Below are positions 8,773-19,219 of a stretch of DNA of 55,165 nt, piece by piece. The position numbers and the translations under genes were made by a program. Position 1 is the first letter of the stretch. Every line of letters begins with the position of its first letter. The notes under the pieces were generated by a model. It had not been told where the DNA came from, made no database searches, and worked only from the letters and a program-made list of their open reading frames with translations. The stretch covers positions 1 through 55,165 of the forward strand of contig NZ_JAQGKQ010000095.1 in the NCBI RefSeq assembly GCF_028290025.1, written 5' to 3'. The stretch is from Cypionkella sp. (GTDB taxonomy: Bacteria; Pseudomonadota; Alphaproteobacteria; Rhodobacterales; Rhodobacteraceae).

Positions 8773-11256
8773 ATGTTGACTGCCTTTCGCTGGCTTATGC
8801 GCATCTTCACCGGGCTGATTGCTTTGGCGATTTTGGTAGGTTTTTTGGTCTATTATGTGCTGACCCGAAGCCTGCCCGACTATAATGAAGATTTCACCCT
8901 AAAGGGCATCACCGCCCCGGTTGAGATTGTGCGCAACAACAATGACGTGCCGCATATTTTCGGCAAGACCGAGGCAGATGTCTATTTCGCACTGGGGTTT
9001 GCCCATGCGCAAGATCGGCTTTGGCAGATGACCATGCTGCGGCGCACGGCCCAAGGTCGTCTGTCCGAGATTTTTGGCGCGCGCACGGTGAAGATCGACG
9101 AGTTGGTGCGGCGGCTGGATATTTATACGGCGGCGAAACAGTCGGTAAAGGTGCAGGACGAACGTACAACTTTAGCGCTTGAAGCCTATGCGGCGGGAGT
9201 TAACTCTTGGATATCGCAAGTTAATTCAGGTGCGCGTGGACGTGGCGCGCCAGAGTTTTTCTTCTTTTCCAATGAGATCGCTGCGTGGTCACCCGCGGAC
9301 TCCCTGTCAATTCTAAAGCTGATGGCGCTGCAATTATCGTCGCATTTGGACGATGAAGTGCTGCGGGCGCAGATGTCGCTGGTGCTGCCAGCGGCGCGAT
9401 TGTCGGATATTTTGCCGGATGATCCGGGGCAAGGTGTCGCCGCTCTGCCCGATTATGCCAGCCTGATGCCCGGTGCCTTTCCGGCGGCTTTTCCGGGTGC
9501 AAAGACTCAGATGGCCTATATTGATGCGCCGCTTTCGCCGTTCCACAGCCGCGATTTTGCCGGTGCCTCCAACGCTTGGGCGGCAATGCCGGGTAAGGCT
9601 GCGGCGGGCGGCAGTCTGCTTGCCAACGACCCGCATCTTGGGCTGACCGCGCCGTCGATTTGGTATCTGGCGCGGCTGCAACTGCCGACTGGCGGGGTGA
9701 TTGGCGGCACGATTCCGGGGATGCCGCTGGTGCTGGTCGGGCGATCCGAGCGTTTGGGCTGGGGTCTGACCTCGTCTTATCTCGACGATCAGGACGTGAT
9801 TATTGAGCGATTGAACCCGGCCAATGCGCAGGAATATCTCACGCCCGAGGGGCCTAAAAAGTTCACCTCACGGCAGACAATTTTGAACATCAAGGGCGAA
9901 GATCCGGTGACGTTGACGCTGCGTTGGTCGGAAGCGGGGCCGATTTTGCCGGGCACGCATTATGATTTGGCCTCTATCACCCCTGCCGGGTCGGTGGCGG
10001 CGCTGGAATGGACGGCGCTTTCGGGGGCGGACACGTCGATGACGGCGGCGATGCAGTTGATGTCGGCGGGCTCGGTTGATGAGGCGATCGAGGCGGGCAA
10101 GCTGTTTGTAGCCCCCTCGCAAAATCTGATGCTGGCGGATGCCAACGGCATTGCGCTGCAAACCATCGGCGCGATGCCCGCGCGCGATCCTGACAACGCG
10201 ACGCAAGGCCGGATGCCGGCGCCTGGTTGGCAAGGCAAGAACCGTTGGACGGGCATGTTGCCCTACGAGGATAATCCGAGATTCGTGAACCCCACCAGTG
10301 GCTTGCTGGGCAATACCAACAATAAAACCATTGATCGCCCCTTCCCGCTGCATGTCAGTTTTGAATGGGGTGATACCCAGCGGATTCAGCGGTGGCTGGC
10401 GCTGATGAAGACCCGTGAGGTGCATACTCGCGACAGCTTTATCGAGGCGCAGCTTGATACCGTAAGCCCCACCGCGCGCAATCTGCTGCCGCTGATCGGC
10501 GCGGATTTATGGTTTACCGGTGAGGCAGCCCCCGAAGGCACGCCAGAGCGTTTACGGCAGAAGGCGCTGGATTTGATGGCAAAATGGAACGGTGAGATGA
10601 ACGAACATCTACCCGAACCGCTGATTGCCGAGGCTTGGCTGCGCGCGCTGCAAGACCGTTTGACCCGCGATGAAATCGGCCCGCTCGCCGATCAATTCAC
10701 CCACCCCGAGCCGGTGTTTATCGAACGGGTGTATCGCAACGTCGGCGGCGCTTCGGTGTGGTGCGATGTGGTGCAATCGGCTGCGGTTGAGACCTGTAGT
10801 GAGATAGCGCGGATGGCTCTGGATCAAGCTTTACTAGAGTTATCGGAGACTTACGGCCCGAACCTCGAAAGCTGGCGCTGGGGTGACGCGCATCAAGCGA
10901 CCCATGATCACCCGGTTTTGGGCGAGGTTCCGGTGCTGCGTTACTTCGTCAATATCCGGCAATCGACCAGCGGAGGCGACACAACTTTACTGCGCGGCCG
11001 CACCAAAGGCACCGGGCCGAACCCCTACTTGAACGTTCATGCCGGCGGTTACCGCGGGGTCTACGACTTCGCTGACCCAGATTCGTCGGTGTTTATTCAG
11101 GCCACCGGGCAATCGGGGCATCCGCTGTCGCGGTTCTACGATGATTTGTCGGAGTTGTGGCGCCGCGGCGAGTATATACCGATGTCACTCGACCCGGAAT
11201 TGGCCCGGGCGGGCGCGGTAGGCGTGACACATCTAACGCCGGAAGCGGTGCAGTAA
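8773..11256 (+). CDS. Penicillin acylase family hydrolase
   Basis: This is a large (827-residue) Ntn-hydrolase of the penicillin acylase / quorum-quenching acylase family. Such proteins are autocleaved into alpha and beta chains. An N-terminal membrane segment (residues about 8-30) anchors or exports it to the periplasm. The expected nucleophile is Ser266 in GASNAWA, which becomes the first beta-chain residue; the downstream NDPHL motif agrees. It is a single gene with its own spacing from both neighbours. Likely substrates are amides such as acyl-homoserine lactones or beta-lactams; the sequence does not decide. Confidence 0.9.
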   Translation: MLTAFRWLMRIFTGLIALAILVGFLVYYVLTRSLPDYNEDFTLKGITAPVEIVRNNNDVPHIFGKTEADVYFALGFAHAQDRLWQMTMLRRTAQGRLSEIFGARTVKIDELVRRLDIYTAAKQSVKVQDERTTLALEAYAAGVNSWISQVNSGARGRGAPEFFFFSNEIAAWSPADSLSILKLMALQLSSHLDDEVLRAQMSLVLPAARLSDILPDDPGQGVAALPDYASLMPGAFPAAFPGAKTQMAYIDAPLSPFHSRDFAGASNAWAAMPGKAAAGGSLLANDPHLGLTAPSIWYLARLQLPTGGVIGGTIPGMPLVLVGRSERLGWGLTSSYLDDQDVIIERLNPANAQEYLTPEGPKKFTSRQTILNIKGEDPVTLTLRWSEAGPILPGTHYDLASITPAGSVAALEWTALSGADTSMTAAMQLMSAGSVDEAIEAGKLFVAPSQNLMLADANGIALQTIGAMPARDPDNATQGRMPAPGWQGKNRWTGMLPYEDNPRFVNPTSGLLGNTNNKTIDRPFPLHVSFEWGDTQRIQRWLALMKTREVHTRDSFIEAQLDTVSPTARNLLPLIGADLWFTGEAAPEGTPERLRQKALDLMAKWNGEMNEHLPEPLIAEAWLRALQDRLTRDEIGPLADQFTHPEPVFIERVYRNVGGASVWCDVVQSAAVETCSEIARMALDQALLELSETYGPNLESWRWGDAHQATHDHPVLGEVPVLRYFVNIRQSTSGGDTTLLRGRTKGTGPNPYLNVHAGGYRGVYDFADPDSSVFIQATGQSGHPLSRFYDDLSELWRRGEYIPMSLDPELARAGAVGVTHLTPEAVQ

Positions 11257-11284
11257 CAATGAGTTGAGGGGCTAAGTTAAGGTG

Positions 11285-12538
11285 TCAGCTGAACTCTCGG
11301 TAGCGACCCTGTTGTCTTGCAGTCCACAGCACAGTGATGCGCCACCCTGCTTCGTCCTGGGTTTCGTCTTGCACGATACCCTCGCCATGCAACCATGAGC
11401 GGCGTTTGCCCTCGGAAAACTTCAACTCTAACACGCTAGTGGTTTTTTCCTCATCGAACGCGGTTGATATCGCATGCAGAAGCGCTGCAATGCCTTCGCC
11501 GGTTAACGCTGATACCGGAAAAACTCCGGCGCGGTTGGTAGCTTGCACCTCCAGTGCTTCACGCTGGTTGGCATCAACGAGGTCGAGTTTGTTCCACACC
11601 TCAAACATCGGCACAGCTTTATTAACGCCAAGCGAGGTTAATATATCGGCAACATCGGCCGCCTGTTCAGCGGATTCCGGATGGCTGATATCGCGGACAT
11701 GCAGGATCAGATCGGCTTCGAGCACCTCTTCCAACGTGGCGCGGAAAGCCGCAACCAATTGCGTCGGCAGCTCAGATATGAAGCCGACGGTGTCAGAGGC
11801 GATCACTTTGCGCCCCAAGCCGCCATCCAGCGCTGGCAACGTAACGCCGCGCATTGTGGGGTCTAGCGTTGCGAACAACATGTCCTTTGCCATCACATCG
11901 GCGCCGGTCATTTGGTTAAAGAGCGTCGATTTTCCAGCATTGGTGTAGCCGACCAAAGCCACCAGCGGGAACGGCACCTTACGGCGCGAGGCGCGGTGCA
12001 ATTCGCGGGTCTTCGCCACCCGGTCAAGCTGGCGTTTGAGGCGAATGACCTGATCGTCAATCGCGCGACGGTCAGACTCGATCTGCGTCTCACCCGGCCC
12101 GCCGACAAAACCGAAACCGCCACGCTGACGCTCAAGGTGAGTCCATGCCCGCACCAGTCTTGTACGTTGGTACGACAGCGCAGCAAGTTCCACTTGCAGC
12201 ACGCCTTCCCGGGTGCGAGCGCGGTCCGCGAAGATTTCAAGGATTAGACCTGTGCGGTCTAACAGCTTGACGCCCCACTCTTTTTCGAGATTGCGCTGCT
12301 GCACAGGCGTTACAGGACCATCGACCAGCACCAGATCAATTTCCAAACCATTCATCGTGGCCTTGAGTTCTTCGACCTTGCCCGAACCGAACAAAGTACC
12401 GGGCTGAACCCGCGGCAGTCGAACGACTTCCGCGCCCAAGACCTGCAACCCCGGCAGTGCGGCCGCCAAGCTCACGGCCTCTGCGAGCCCATGTTCCGGC
12501 AAACGACGCGACTTGACCGACTTTAAATCGGGGTGCAA
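11285..12538 (-). CDS. hflX: GTPase HflX, ribosome-associated
   Basis: HflX is a GTPase that binds the 50S subunit and splits stalled or heat-damaged ribosomes. The protein shows the glycine-rich N-terminal domain (VQPGTLFGSGKVEEL), the linker GGPGETQIESDRR, and G-motifs GYTNAGKST (197-205), DTVGF and NKLD. The TTG start given here has no ribosome site. The typical family N-terminus AYVLHPDLKS begins a few codons upstream, and the open frame continues to about 12634, where a CTG overlaps the hfq stop. The true N-terminus is probably longer and uses a rare start. It is in an operon with hfq. Confidence 0.93.
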   Translation of the reverse strand: MHPDLKSVKSRRLPEHGLAEAVSLAAALPGLQVLGAEVVRLPRVQPGTLFGSGKVEELKATMNGLEIDLVLVDGPVTPVQQRNLEKEWGVKLLDRTGLILEIFADRARTREGVLQVELAALSYQRTRLVRAWTHLERQRGGFGFVGGPGETQIESDRRAIDDQVIRLKRQLDRVAKTRELHRASRRKVPFPLVALVGYTNAGKSTLFNQMTGADVMAKDMLFATLDPTMRGVTLPALDGGLGRKVIASDTVGFISELPTQLVAAFRATLEEVLEADLILHVRDISHPESAEQAADVADILTSLGVNKAVPMFEVWNKLDLVDANQREALEVQATNRAGVFPVSALTGEGIAALLHAISTAFDEEKTTSVLELKFSEGKRRSWLHGEGIVQDETQDEAGWRITVLWTARQQGRYREFS

Positions 12539-12630
12539 AACATAAGCGCGTGTCGGTGCCGCCGCCGTCTCATGGGCGTCGATCCTGCCATTTTCAAATG
12601 GCCAATCATCGTCTTCTGGAAGATCAGAAA

Positions 12631-12864
12631 TCAGTCTTCACCTTCATAAAGGTTAACAGGGCCACCCGGCATGATCGTTGAGATCGCGTGTTTATACACC
12701 AGTTGCGACTGACCGTCACGGCGCAAAAGCACGCAGAAGTTGTCAAACCATGTGATCACGCCTTGCAATTTCACGCCGTTAATCAAAAAAATCGTCACGG
12801 GAACTTTGGATTTCCGAACGTGATTGAGAAACGCATCTTGCAAATTCTGTTTGTCTGCGGCCAT
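12631..12864 (-). CDS. hfq: RNA chaperone Hfq
   Basis: Hfq forms a hexameric ring that pairs small RNAs with mRNAs. The 77-residue protein has the Sm1 core ([34 protein letters not shown]) and an Sm2-type segment, LVYKHAIST, ending soon after it. This is the short form typical of alphaproteobacteria, without the long E. coli tail. It lies directly upstream of hflX, the usual order, and about 150 bp downstream of ntrX on the same strand. Confidence 0.97.
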   Translation of the reverse strand: MAADKQNLQDAFLNHVRKSKVPVTIFLINGVKLQGVITWFDNFCVLLRRDGQSQLVYKHAISTIMPGGPVNLYEGED

Positions 12865-13015
12865 TTTTTCTTATCCTTATCGCCAGTCGCATCGAAAAGC
12901 GCGCCTTAGAACGCCTTGGTGATGAAGTATGTCTCGCAAAGTCGCCATATTCCAGCGGAAAACGCGCGAATCGCGGCCTTCGTTCCCGATTTGGATTCTT
13001 TGTGCAACAGTGCGG

Positions 13016-14413
13016 CTACGCGTCGTCATCCTCATCGCCGCGCCCACCGGATTTACTGGTGGTGACCACGCCAAGCGATTTCAGCTTGCGATGCAACGCC
13101 GACCGCTCCATGCCAACGAAACCAGCGGTGCGACTGATGTTGCCGCCAAACCGGTTAATTTGGGTCAAAAGATATTCGCGCTCAAACACTTCACGCGCTT
13201 CGCGCAACGGCAACGTTGCCATAGCGCCCCCCAGCACCATACGGCCGCCGGTATCGGTCGGCGTCTCTTGCCCCGGCAATTCGCGCGCTTCGATCGGACC
13301 CGAACCATCGCCAAGGATCAGCACGCGCTCGATCACGTTGCGCAACTGCCGGATGTTGCCCGGCCACTGCATGGTTTGCAGCATGGCTTCGGCTTCCTCG
13401 GTCAATTTGCGCAGCGGAAGCCCCTGCGTTCGGTGGAACATCTCGACGAAAGTCGTTGTTAACTCTGGAATATCTTCGCGGCGCTCTGCCAAAGATGGCA
13501 CAGCGATTGGCACAACATTCAAGCGATCATAGAGTTCTTGCCGGAAGCGACCCGCGGCGATTTCGGTGCGCAAATCACGGCTGGTTGAGGAAATTACCCG
13601 CAAATCAACCCGCACTTTATCAGCGCCACCGACACGGGTGAATTGCTGATCGGTGAGCACGCGCAGGATTTTCGATTGCGTGCCGAGCGGCATTTCGGCC
13701 ACTTCGTCAAAGTAAACCACGCCGCCATGGCCCTGTTCTAACAGTCCTTTTTCGACACCCCGGTCAGCGGTTTCCCGACCAAACAGCACGTCCTCCATCC
13801 GGTCGGCGTCAATCGTCGCGGAAGATACCGAGATGAACGGCGCCGAGGCACGGTTGGAATTGGAGTGGATGAAGCGCGCGGCCATCTCTTTGCCCGACCC
13901 CGCAGGGCCTGCGAGCATCACACGTCCATTGGACTTGGTTACCTTTTCCAGCTGTGATTTCAATGTTCTAAACGACGGACTTGATCCAATCATCTCAGAC
14001 GCGCTGACATCGCGACGGCGCAGATCGGCGTTTTCCCGGCGCAGGCGCGAGGTCTCCATCGCGCGTGAAACCACAACCATCAACTGATCAATGTTGAAGG
14101 GTTTTTCAATAAAATCATAAGCGCCCTGTTTAATCGCAGCGACAGCGATCTCAATGTTGCCGTGCCCCGAGATAATGACGATCGGAATATCCGGGTTGTC
14201 GCGCTTGACGGTTTTGAGAATGTCGATGCCGTCCATCCGACTGTCTTTCAGCCAGATGTCGAGGATCATCAGACTGGGTGCCTCGGCATTGATTTCGGTC
14301 ATGCAATCGTCGGAATTTGCTGCAAGACGAATGGTATAGCCCTCGTCCTTCAGAATATCGCCGATCAGTTCACGGATGTCTTTTTCGTCATCAACGATCA
14401 GAATATTGCTCAT
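13016..14413 (-). CDS. ntrX: Response regulator NtrX (AAA+ enhancer-binding-like)
   Basis: NtrX is the partner regulator of NtrY, linked in alphaproteobacteria to nitrogen, redox and envelope control. The receiver domain has the phosphoacceptor Asp52 (MILDIWLKD). The AAA+ domain has Walker A GPAGSGKE at 169-176 and Walker B VVYFDEVAEMP. A Fis-type DNA-binding helix pair ends the protein (GNISRTAGFVGMERSALHRKL). The segment where GAFTGA would sit reads LFGRETADRGVEKG, so the sigma-54 contact loop is absent. The ATG overlaps the ntrY stop (TAATG), indicating translational coupling. Confidence 0.95.
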   Translation of the reverse strand: MSNILIVDDEKDIRELIGDILKDEGYTIRLAANSDDCMTEINAEAPSLMILDIWLKDSRMDGIDILKTVKRDNPDIPIVIISGHGNIEIAVAAIKQGAYDFIEKPFNIDQLMVVVSRAMETSRLRRENADLRRRDVSASEMIGSSPSFRTLKSQLEKVTKSNGRVMLAGPAGSGKEMAARFIHSNSNRASAPFISVSSATIDADRMEDVLFGRETADRGVEKGLLEQGHGGVVYFDEVAEMPLGTQSKILRVLTDQQFTRVGGADKVRVDLRVISSTSRDLRTEIAAGRFRQELYDRLNVVPIAVPSLAERREDIPELTTTFVEMFHRTQGLPLRKLTEEAEAMLQTMQWPGNIRQLRNVIERVLILGDGSGPIEARELPGQETPTDTGGRMVLGGAMATLPLREAREVFEREYLLTQINRFGGNISRTAGFVGMERSALHRKLKSLGVVTTSKSGGRGDEDDDA

Positions 14414-16674
14414 TATCCCCCCTGGCCGGTTGTGGCCATGTTGCGTTGCCCCCGTTTGCGCGGCGCTCGTGGCAGACGGATCACTGCCATAGCCCCGGCG
14501 TGGGCGTTGTTTTCAAAGACGGGCGCATCTTCTAAAGTCAGCGTACCGCCATGTTCTTCAATGATTTTCTTCACGATGGGCAGGCCGAGGCCAGTGCCCT
14601 TCTCGCGGGTGGTGACGTAGGGTTCAAACAGCCGCGCACGGTCGGGCGGCAGGCCCGTGCCGTTATCCATGATCCGGATCACGGCTTCGGTGTCATCGGC
14701 GGTCAGGCTGACACGAATTTCTGGCTTATGGTCTTCTGGTTGTGTCTTTTCGTGCAAGGTTTCAATGGCTTCTCCTGCGTTCTTAATGAGGTTGGTCAGC
14801 GCTTGTCCGATCATCGTGCCGTCGAGTTCCATCATTAACGGACCCTGCACCAGATCCCTTCGGAAGGTGACATCGGGCTGGCCGTTTTCCTGCAACATCA
14901 CTGCGGCGCGCAGCAAAGCCGTCAGATCAGTCTCACGTCGGTCAGGCTCTGGCATCCGGGCAAACTTGGAAAACTCGTCAACAATGCGGCGCAAGTCATT
15001 GGTTTGGCGCACAATTACTTCGGTATACTGATCGAGATCTTCGGGGTTTTGCACCTGAGAGCGAAACTTTCGTTTGATACGTTCGGCGGAAAGTTGGATT
15101 GGCGTCAACGGATTCTTAATCTCATGTGCGATACGGCGCGCGACGTCGCCCCAAGCGGCCATGCGCTGCGCCGAGACAAGCTCGGTCACGTCGTCAAAGG
15201 CGACAACGAAGCCCTCTAACCTGCCGGAATCGCTGCGGCGCACCGACATGCGGACCAGCAAGCTTTCCAGTTTACCCTTGCGGGTGAGACGGACCTCCTC
15301 TTGCACAGCCGAGCCGCCAACATGGCGCAGACGGTCAAAAAGTGCCGCAAATTCCGGCACAGCGGCGGCAAGCGGGATCGCAGCGGCACCATCGGTAAGT
15401 TCCAATAGACGCTCGGCAGCGCGATTGGCAAAGTCGATCTGACCCTCGGCGTCCAGACCGATAACGCCAGCGGTGACGTTAGAGAGCACAGAATCGAACA
15501 AGCGGCGGCGTTGCTCGGTTTGGCGGTGACCCAGCAAAAGTGCTTCGCGTTGCCCTTTAAGTTGATGGGTCATCTGGTTGAAAACACGGGACAAAGTGGC
15601 GATCTCGTCATCGCCGTCTTCCTCGATCACCTGCACGTCAAGGTCGCCCTGACTGACGCGGCCCACGGCATAGGCCAAGCGGCCAACCGGACGGCTGAGA
15701 CGTTCGGCGAACCATAAGCCAAGCCAGACCGCCGCCAGCACGAGGATCAGCGCAAACCCAATGTAGAGCAGGCCGAAGTTGAACAGCATGGTGCCACGGT
15801 CGGACTCAAGCTGTTGATAAAGCCGCACATTTTCTTTGGTCTCATCCAGCAGCGACAGAATACCGCCATCAACCTTGCGCGAAACGTAAAGATAGCGGTC
15901 GGCAAAGGCATCGAGATGCACCAACGCGCGGAATTCGTCGTTGTTCCAATCTTGAATCACCACCACCTCGCCCTCTTTAGCGCGGGCGAGTTCTTCAGGC
16001 TTTGGCGGTTCAAAATCGAACAGATATGAACGCTCACCACGGGTCTTCAGAGTGGCAGCGCCGTCGATCAGGAACACCTCTTTCATGCCGCGTTGAATGG
16101 CGGCCTGACCTTGTGTCAAGATCGGCCGCACCTGATCGTCTTTGAGGAAGAAAGTCTTTTGTTTGGCTAGGTTAAGGAAGGCAGCTAAGGCAGAAGAATC
16201 GTCTTTTAGTGCTTTGGTTTGTTCATCCTCATAGGCTTGGGCAGCGGTCAGCGAAGCTGAGACGACGTTACGAACGCGCTCGGAAAACCAGCCTTCCAAC
16301 CCTAGATTAACCGTTAAAACCGCGAAAACCGCGACCAGAATCGTCGGCACCAAGGCCACGAAGGTGAACACTCCGGTCAGGCGCAGATGCAGTGCCGAGC
16401 CTGCGGACTGGGAGCGGCGGTCGGCGATCATCCGCATCACGCGGGCAAGCACCAGACTGGCGACCAGCAGAACATAGATCAGATCGGCGAGCAGAATCAG
16501 CCGCAATATCGGCGATGAAGCTTCAAGGCTGAGCGGTCGCAGCGCCAGAAACGTCGCCACCGCCAGCATGGGGCCGAGAAACACTAAGCCGAAAGTGAGG
16601 CCGTTTTGCACACGCCGCATCCGGCGCAGGCGCGCCAGTTTTGCCCATGTCAGACTGCGGTGAGCGCCTTGCAC
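14413..16674 (-). CDS. ntrY: Sensor histidine kinase NtrY
   Basis: NtrY is the membrane sensor that phosphorylates NtrX. The 753-residue protein has several N-terminal membrane spans, a periplasmic region, a HAMP linker (ERLSRPVGRLAYAVGRVSQG), a PAS domain (LSNVTAGVIGLDAEGQIDFA), and the H-box RRIAHEIKNPLTPIQLSAER. The ATPase N, G1 and G2 boxes are LIKNAGEA, IMDNGTGLPP and KGTGLGL. The start codon is GTG. About 90 bp separate it from ntrC, and it is coupled to ntrX downstream. Confidence 0.95.
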   Translation of the reverse strand: MQGAHRSLTWAKLARLRRMRRVQNGLTFGLVFLGPMLAVATFLALRPLSLEASSPILRLILLADLIYVLLVASLVLARVMRMIADRRSQSAGSALHLRLTGVFTFVALVPTILVAVFAVLTVNLGLEGWFSERVRNVVSASLTAAQAYEDEQTKALKDDSSALAAFLNLAKQKTFFLKDDQVRPILTQGQAAIQRGMKEVFLIDGAATLKTRGERSYLFDFEPPKPEELARAKEGEVVVIQDWNNDEFRALVHLDAFADRYLYVSRKVDGGILSLLDETKENVRLYQQLESDRGTMLFNFGLLYIGFALILVLAAVWLGLWFAERLSRPVGRLAYAVGRVSQGDLDVQVIEEDGDDEIATLSRVFNQMTHQLKGQREALLLGHRQTEQRRRLFDSVLSNVTAGVIGLDAEGQIDFANRAAERLLELTDGAAAIPLAAAVPEFAALFDRLRHVGGSAVQEEVRLTRKGKLESLLVRMSVRRSDSGRLEGFVVAFDDVTELVSAQRMAAWGDVARRIAHEIKNPLTPIQLSAERIKRKFRSQVQNPEDLDQYTEVIVRQTNDLRRIVDEFSKFARMPEPDRRETDLTALLRAAVMLQENGQPDVTFRRDLVQGPLMMELDGTMIGQALTNLIKNAGEAIETLHEKTQPEDHKPEIRVSLTADDTEAVIRIMDNGTGLPPDRARLFEPYVTTREKGTGLGLPIVKKIIEEHGGTLTLEDAPVFENNAHAGAMAVIRLPRAPRKRGQRNMATTGQGG

Positions 16675-16765
16675 GTATCCCCCAAACTCGCGGGAGTGTC
16701 GCCCCCGCCACAGCCTTGTGCTTTACGCGCCACGTCACGCGCAAAGCATTTAGCCTGTGGCGGTT

Positions 16766-18133
16766 TTACATCAGCTTACGCCGCCGTGTCACGCGGATAT
16801 CGAGGTCTGTGATCTTCTTACGCAAGGTATTGCGATTGATGCCCAGCAGATCAGCACATTTGGCTTGATTACCGCCCGTGGCATCAAGGGCGATTTCGAT
16901 CAAAGGGATCTCCATCTCACGCAAAATTCGGTCGTAGACGCCTGAAGGCGGAAGTTGGCCGCCATGCAGGTCGAAATAGCGCTGTAAATGTCGCGCCACG
17001 GAGGCGGAAAGTTTCTCTCCATCCATGCCGCCTGCCCGGCTGATTTGCACGGGTTGGGTGGCCCCCAAGGCTTGCTCGATTTCGGCTTTGGAGATTTCCG
17101 GCTCGGTCGCGGTGACAAGCAGGCGTTTTAACAGGTTTTCCAATTGGCGGACGTTGCCGGGCCATGGATAGGCGCGCACGATAGCCATCGCCTCGGGCGA
17201 AAGACGACGTTGCAGGCCCATGTCACGCTCACCGCGGGCCAGGAAATGCTCGGCCAGCAGCGGGATGTCTTCAACGCGTTCGCGCAACGGCGGCACTTGC
17301 AGGGTGACGCCGCCAAGACGATAGAACAGGTCTTTGCGGAAAACCCCGGCCTCCATTTTCTGGCCAAGATCGGCTTGTGAGGTTGCCATGATGCGCGGGG
17401 CGTGGTCGCCCATCACGTCAAGCATCCGCACCAGACGGGCTTGCGCGTCTTCGTCGAAATCGGAAACCTCATCCAGCACGAGACTGCCGCCTTTCGAGCG
17501 GGCCAGCAGCGTTGCAATGCCATCGACGCCGGAAAGATCAGTGGCTTGCGCGGTGATGAAGGGTTGGCTGCGGCGGTCGGAAAAGTCGTGAACGGCACGC
17601 GCGATCAGCGATTTGCCGGTGCCCGACTCGCCGGAAATCAGCACTGGCAAGTCAGCGTTCATCACCCGGGCGACGAGGCGATACAAAGCCTGCATCGAGG
17701 GCGTGCGGCCCACCAAAGGCAGATCGTCGCCCATTTCGCGTGGCGTCATGCTCGGTTTCGGGGCGTGGCGTTTCAGGTCCAGCGCACGGGCCGAGCGTTT
17801 CATCAGGTCGGGCAGATCAAACGGTTTTGGCAAATAGTCGAACGCTTCGGCCTCAGCGGCTTGGATCGCCGTCATAATGGTGTTTTGCGCCGAAATCACG
17901 ATCACCGGCAGGCCGGGACGCAGTTGCGCGATGCGCGGCAGGGCCTCTAGACCATTGCCGTCAGGCATGATCACGTCTGAAATCACCAGATCGCCTTTGC
18001 CTTCCTCGACCCAGCGCATCAGCGTCATCAGGCTGGAGGTCGCATGCACTTTACACCCGGCGCGGGTCAGCGCTTGGGTCAAAACGGTGCGGATGGTGCG
18101 GTCGTCATCGGCGACAAGAATGGTGCCATCCAT
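16766..18133 (-). CDS. ntrC: Nitrogen regulator NtrC, GAFTGA-less
   Basis: NtrC is the response regulator of the NtrBC nitrogen-limitation system. The receiver Asp is Asp53 in [13 protein letters not shown]. The AAA+ domain has Walker A GESGTGKS and the Walker B region [12 protein letters not shown]. The C-terminal Fis helix-turn-helix is [21 protein letters not shown]. The region that should contain GAFTGA ([16 protein letters not shown]) lacks it. This matches Rhodobacter capsulatus NtrC, which activates sigma-70 RNA polymerase. The start codon directly follows the ntrB stop. Confidence 0.95.
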   Translation of the reverse strand: MDGTILVADDDRTIRTVLTQALTRAGCKVHATSSLMTLMRWVEEGKGDLVISDVIMPDGNGLEALPRIAQLRPGLPVIVISAQNTIMTAIQAAEAEAFDYLPKPFDLPDLMKRSARALDLKRHAPKPSMTPREMGDDLPLVGRTPSMQALYRLVARVMNADLPVLISGESGTGKSLIARAVHDFSDRRSQPFITAQATDLSGVDGIATLLARSKGGSLVLDEVSDFDEDAQARLVRMLDVMGDHAPRIMATSQADLGQKMEAGVFRKDLFYRLGGVTLQVPPLRERVEDIPLLAEHFLARGERDMGLQRRLSPEAMAIVRAYPWPGNVRQLENLLKRLLVTATEPEISKAEIEQALGATQPVQISRAGGMDGEKLSASVARHLQRYFDLHGGQLPPSGVYDRILREMEIPLIEIALDATGGNQAKCADLLGINRNTLRKKITDLDIRVTRRRKLM

Positions 18134-19219
18134 TTAGTGGGACTCCTCGGGTAGCTCACGGGGCGCGAGCGGTAGGGAAATTCGAAAAACTGTGCGACCG
18201 GGGGCGGAATCAACCGAAATCCAGCCCTCATGGTCGGAGATAATTTTGGAAACCAGTGCGAGACCAAGGCCGGTGCCGTTTTCACGGCCCGAGACAAAGG
18301 GCTCAAATATATCGCTGGCGATACCGGGTGGGATGCCCGGGCCGTTGTCGATGATCTCTATTTGCAGCGGCAGAGTGGAGCCGGAACCGTCTTTGCGACG
18401 ACGGCGCAGCGAGTGGTCGTAGAACGTATGTAGCCTGATGTTTCCGCCTTTAGAACCAGCCGCTTCCGAGGCGTTCTTCAACAAGTTTAAGAAGACTTGC
18501 ATCAGCTGATCATTGTCGGCGAAAGTTGCGGGCAAGGACGGATCGTAGTCTTCGGTGATGGTCATATGCGCGCCGAAACCGACCAAAGCTGATCTGCGGG
18601 CGCGGTCCAACGCATCATGGATATTCACGGCGCGCCGGGCTGGCGGGCGCAGGTTGCCGAATTGCTCAACCTGTTCCAGCAGTTTGACGATGCGGCGGGT
18701 TTCCTCGACGATCAGATCGGTGAGCTCCAGATCTTCGGGGCCAAGCCCCATTGCCAGCAGTTGTGCGGCACCAGAAATGCCTGCGAGCGGGTTTTTAATC
18801 TCATGCGCCAGCATTTCGGCCATGCCGATGGCGGATTTCGCGGCAGAAGTCACCTGCATCGAGCGGCCCAAGCGTTCGGCGATTTCTCGCGGCGAAATCA
18901 GTAGCAACACGTTGCCCGGGCTGTCTTGCAGCGGTGCTATTTGCAGAGCGCATTGCACCGGGGCACGCTCGCCTGTGGTGACGTAAGCCTCGGCGATGAA
19001 CAAAGGCGATTCGTGGGCGTGGACGCGGGCGAGCGCATCTTCCATCGGCGCGTCGATGCTGAGGCGATCCAACAAGGGTTGGCCGACGAGGCTTTTGGCG
19101 GAAGCGTTCAGGAAGGTTTCCGCCGGGGGATTTACGTCGAGGATCAACCGGGTCGGACCGATCAGCAGCGCGGGAAGCGGCAGCGAGGCCCACAGGGCGT
19201 TGCCGTTGAAATCGGTCAT
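18134..19219 (-). CDS. ntrB: Nitrogen sensor kinase NtrB
   Basis: NtrB is a soluble histidine kinase/phosphatase controlled by PII protein that sets NtrC phosphorylation. The 361-residue protein has a PAS domain at about 10-110, the H-box EMLAHEIKNPLAGISGAAQL, and ATP-binding boxes LLKNASEA, IIDNGPGIPP and NGTGLGLALVSKI. It has no membrane span. The ATG overlaps the dusB stop by four bases (ATGA), so the cluster is read as one message starting at dusB. Confidence 0.95.
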   Translation of the reverse strand: MTDFNGNALWASLPLPALLIGPTRLILDVNPPAETFLNASAKSLVGQPLLDRLSIDAPMEDALARVHAHESPLFIAEAYVTTGERAPVQCALQIAPLQDSPGNVLLLISPREIAERLGRSMQVTSAAKSAIGMAEMLAHEIKNPLAGISGAAQLLAMGLGPEDLELTDLIVEETRRIVKLLEQVEQFGNLRPPARRAVNIHDALDRARRSALVGFGAHMTITEDYDPSLPATFADNDQLMQVFLNLLKNASEAAGSKGGNIRLHTFYDHSLRRRRKDGSGSTLPLQIEIIDNGPGIPPGIASDIFEPFVSGRENGTGLGLALVSKIISDHEGWISVDSAPGRTVFRISLPLAPRELPEESH

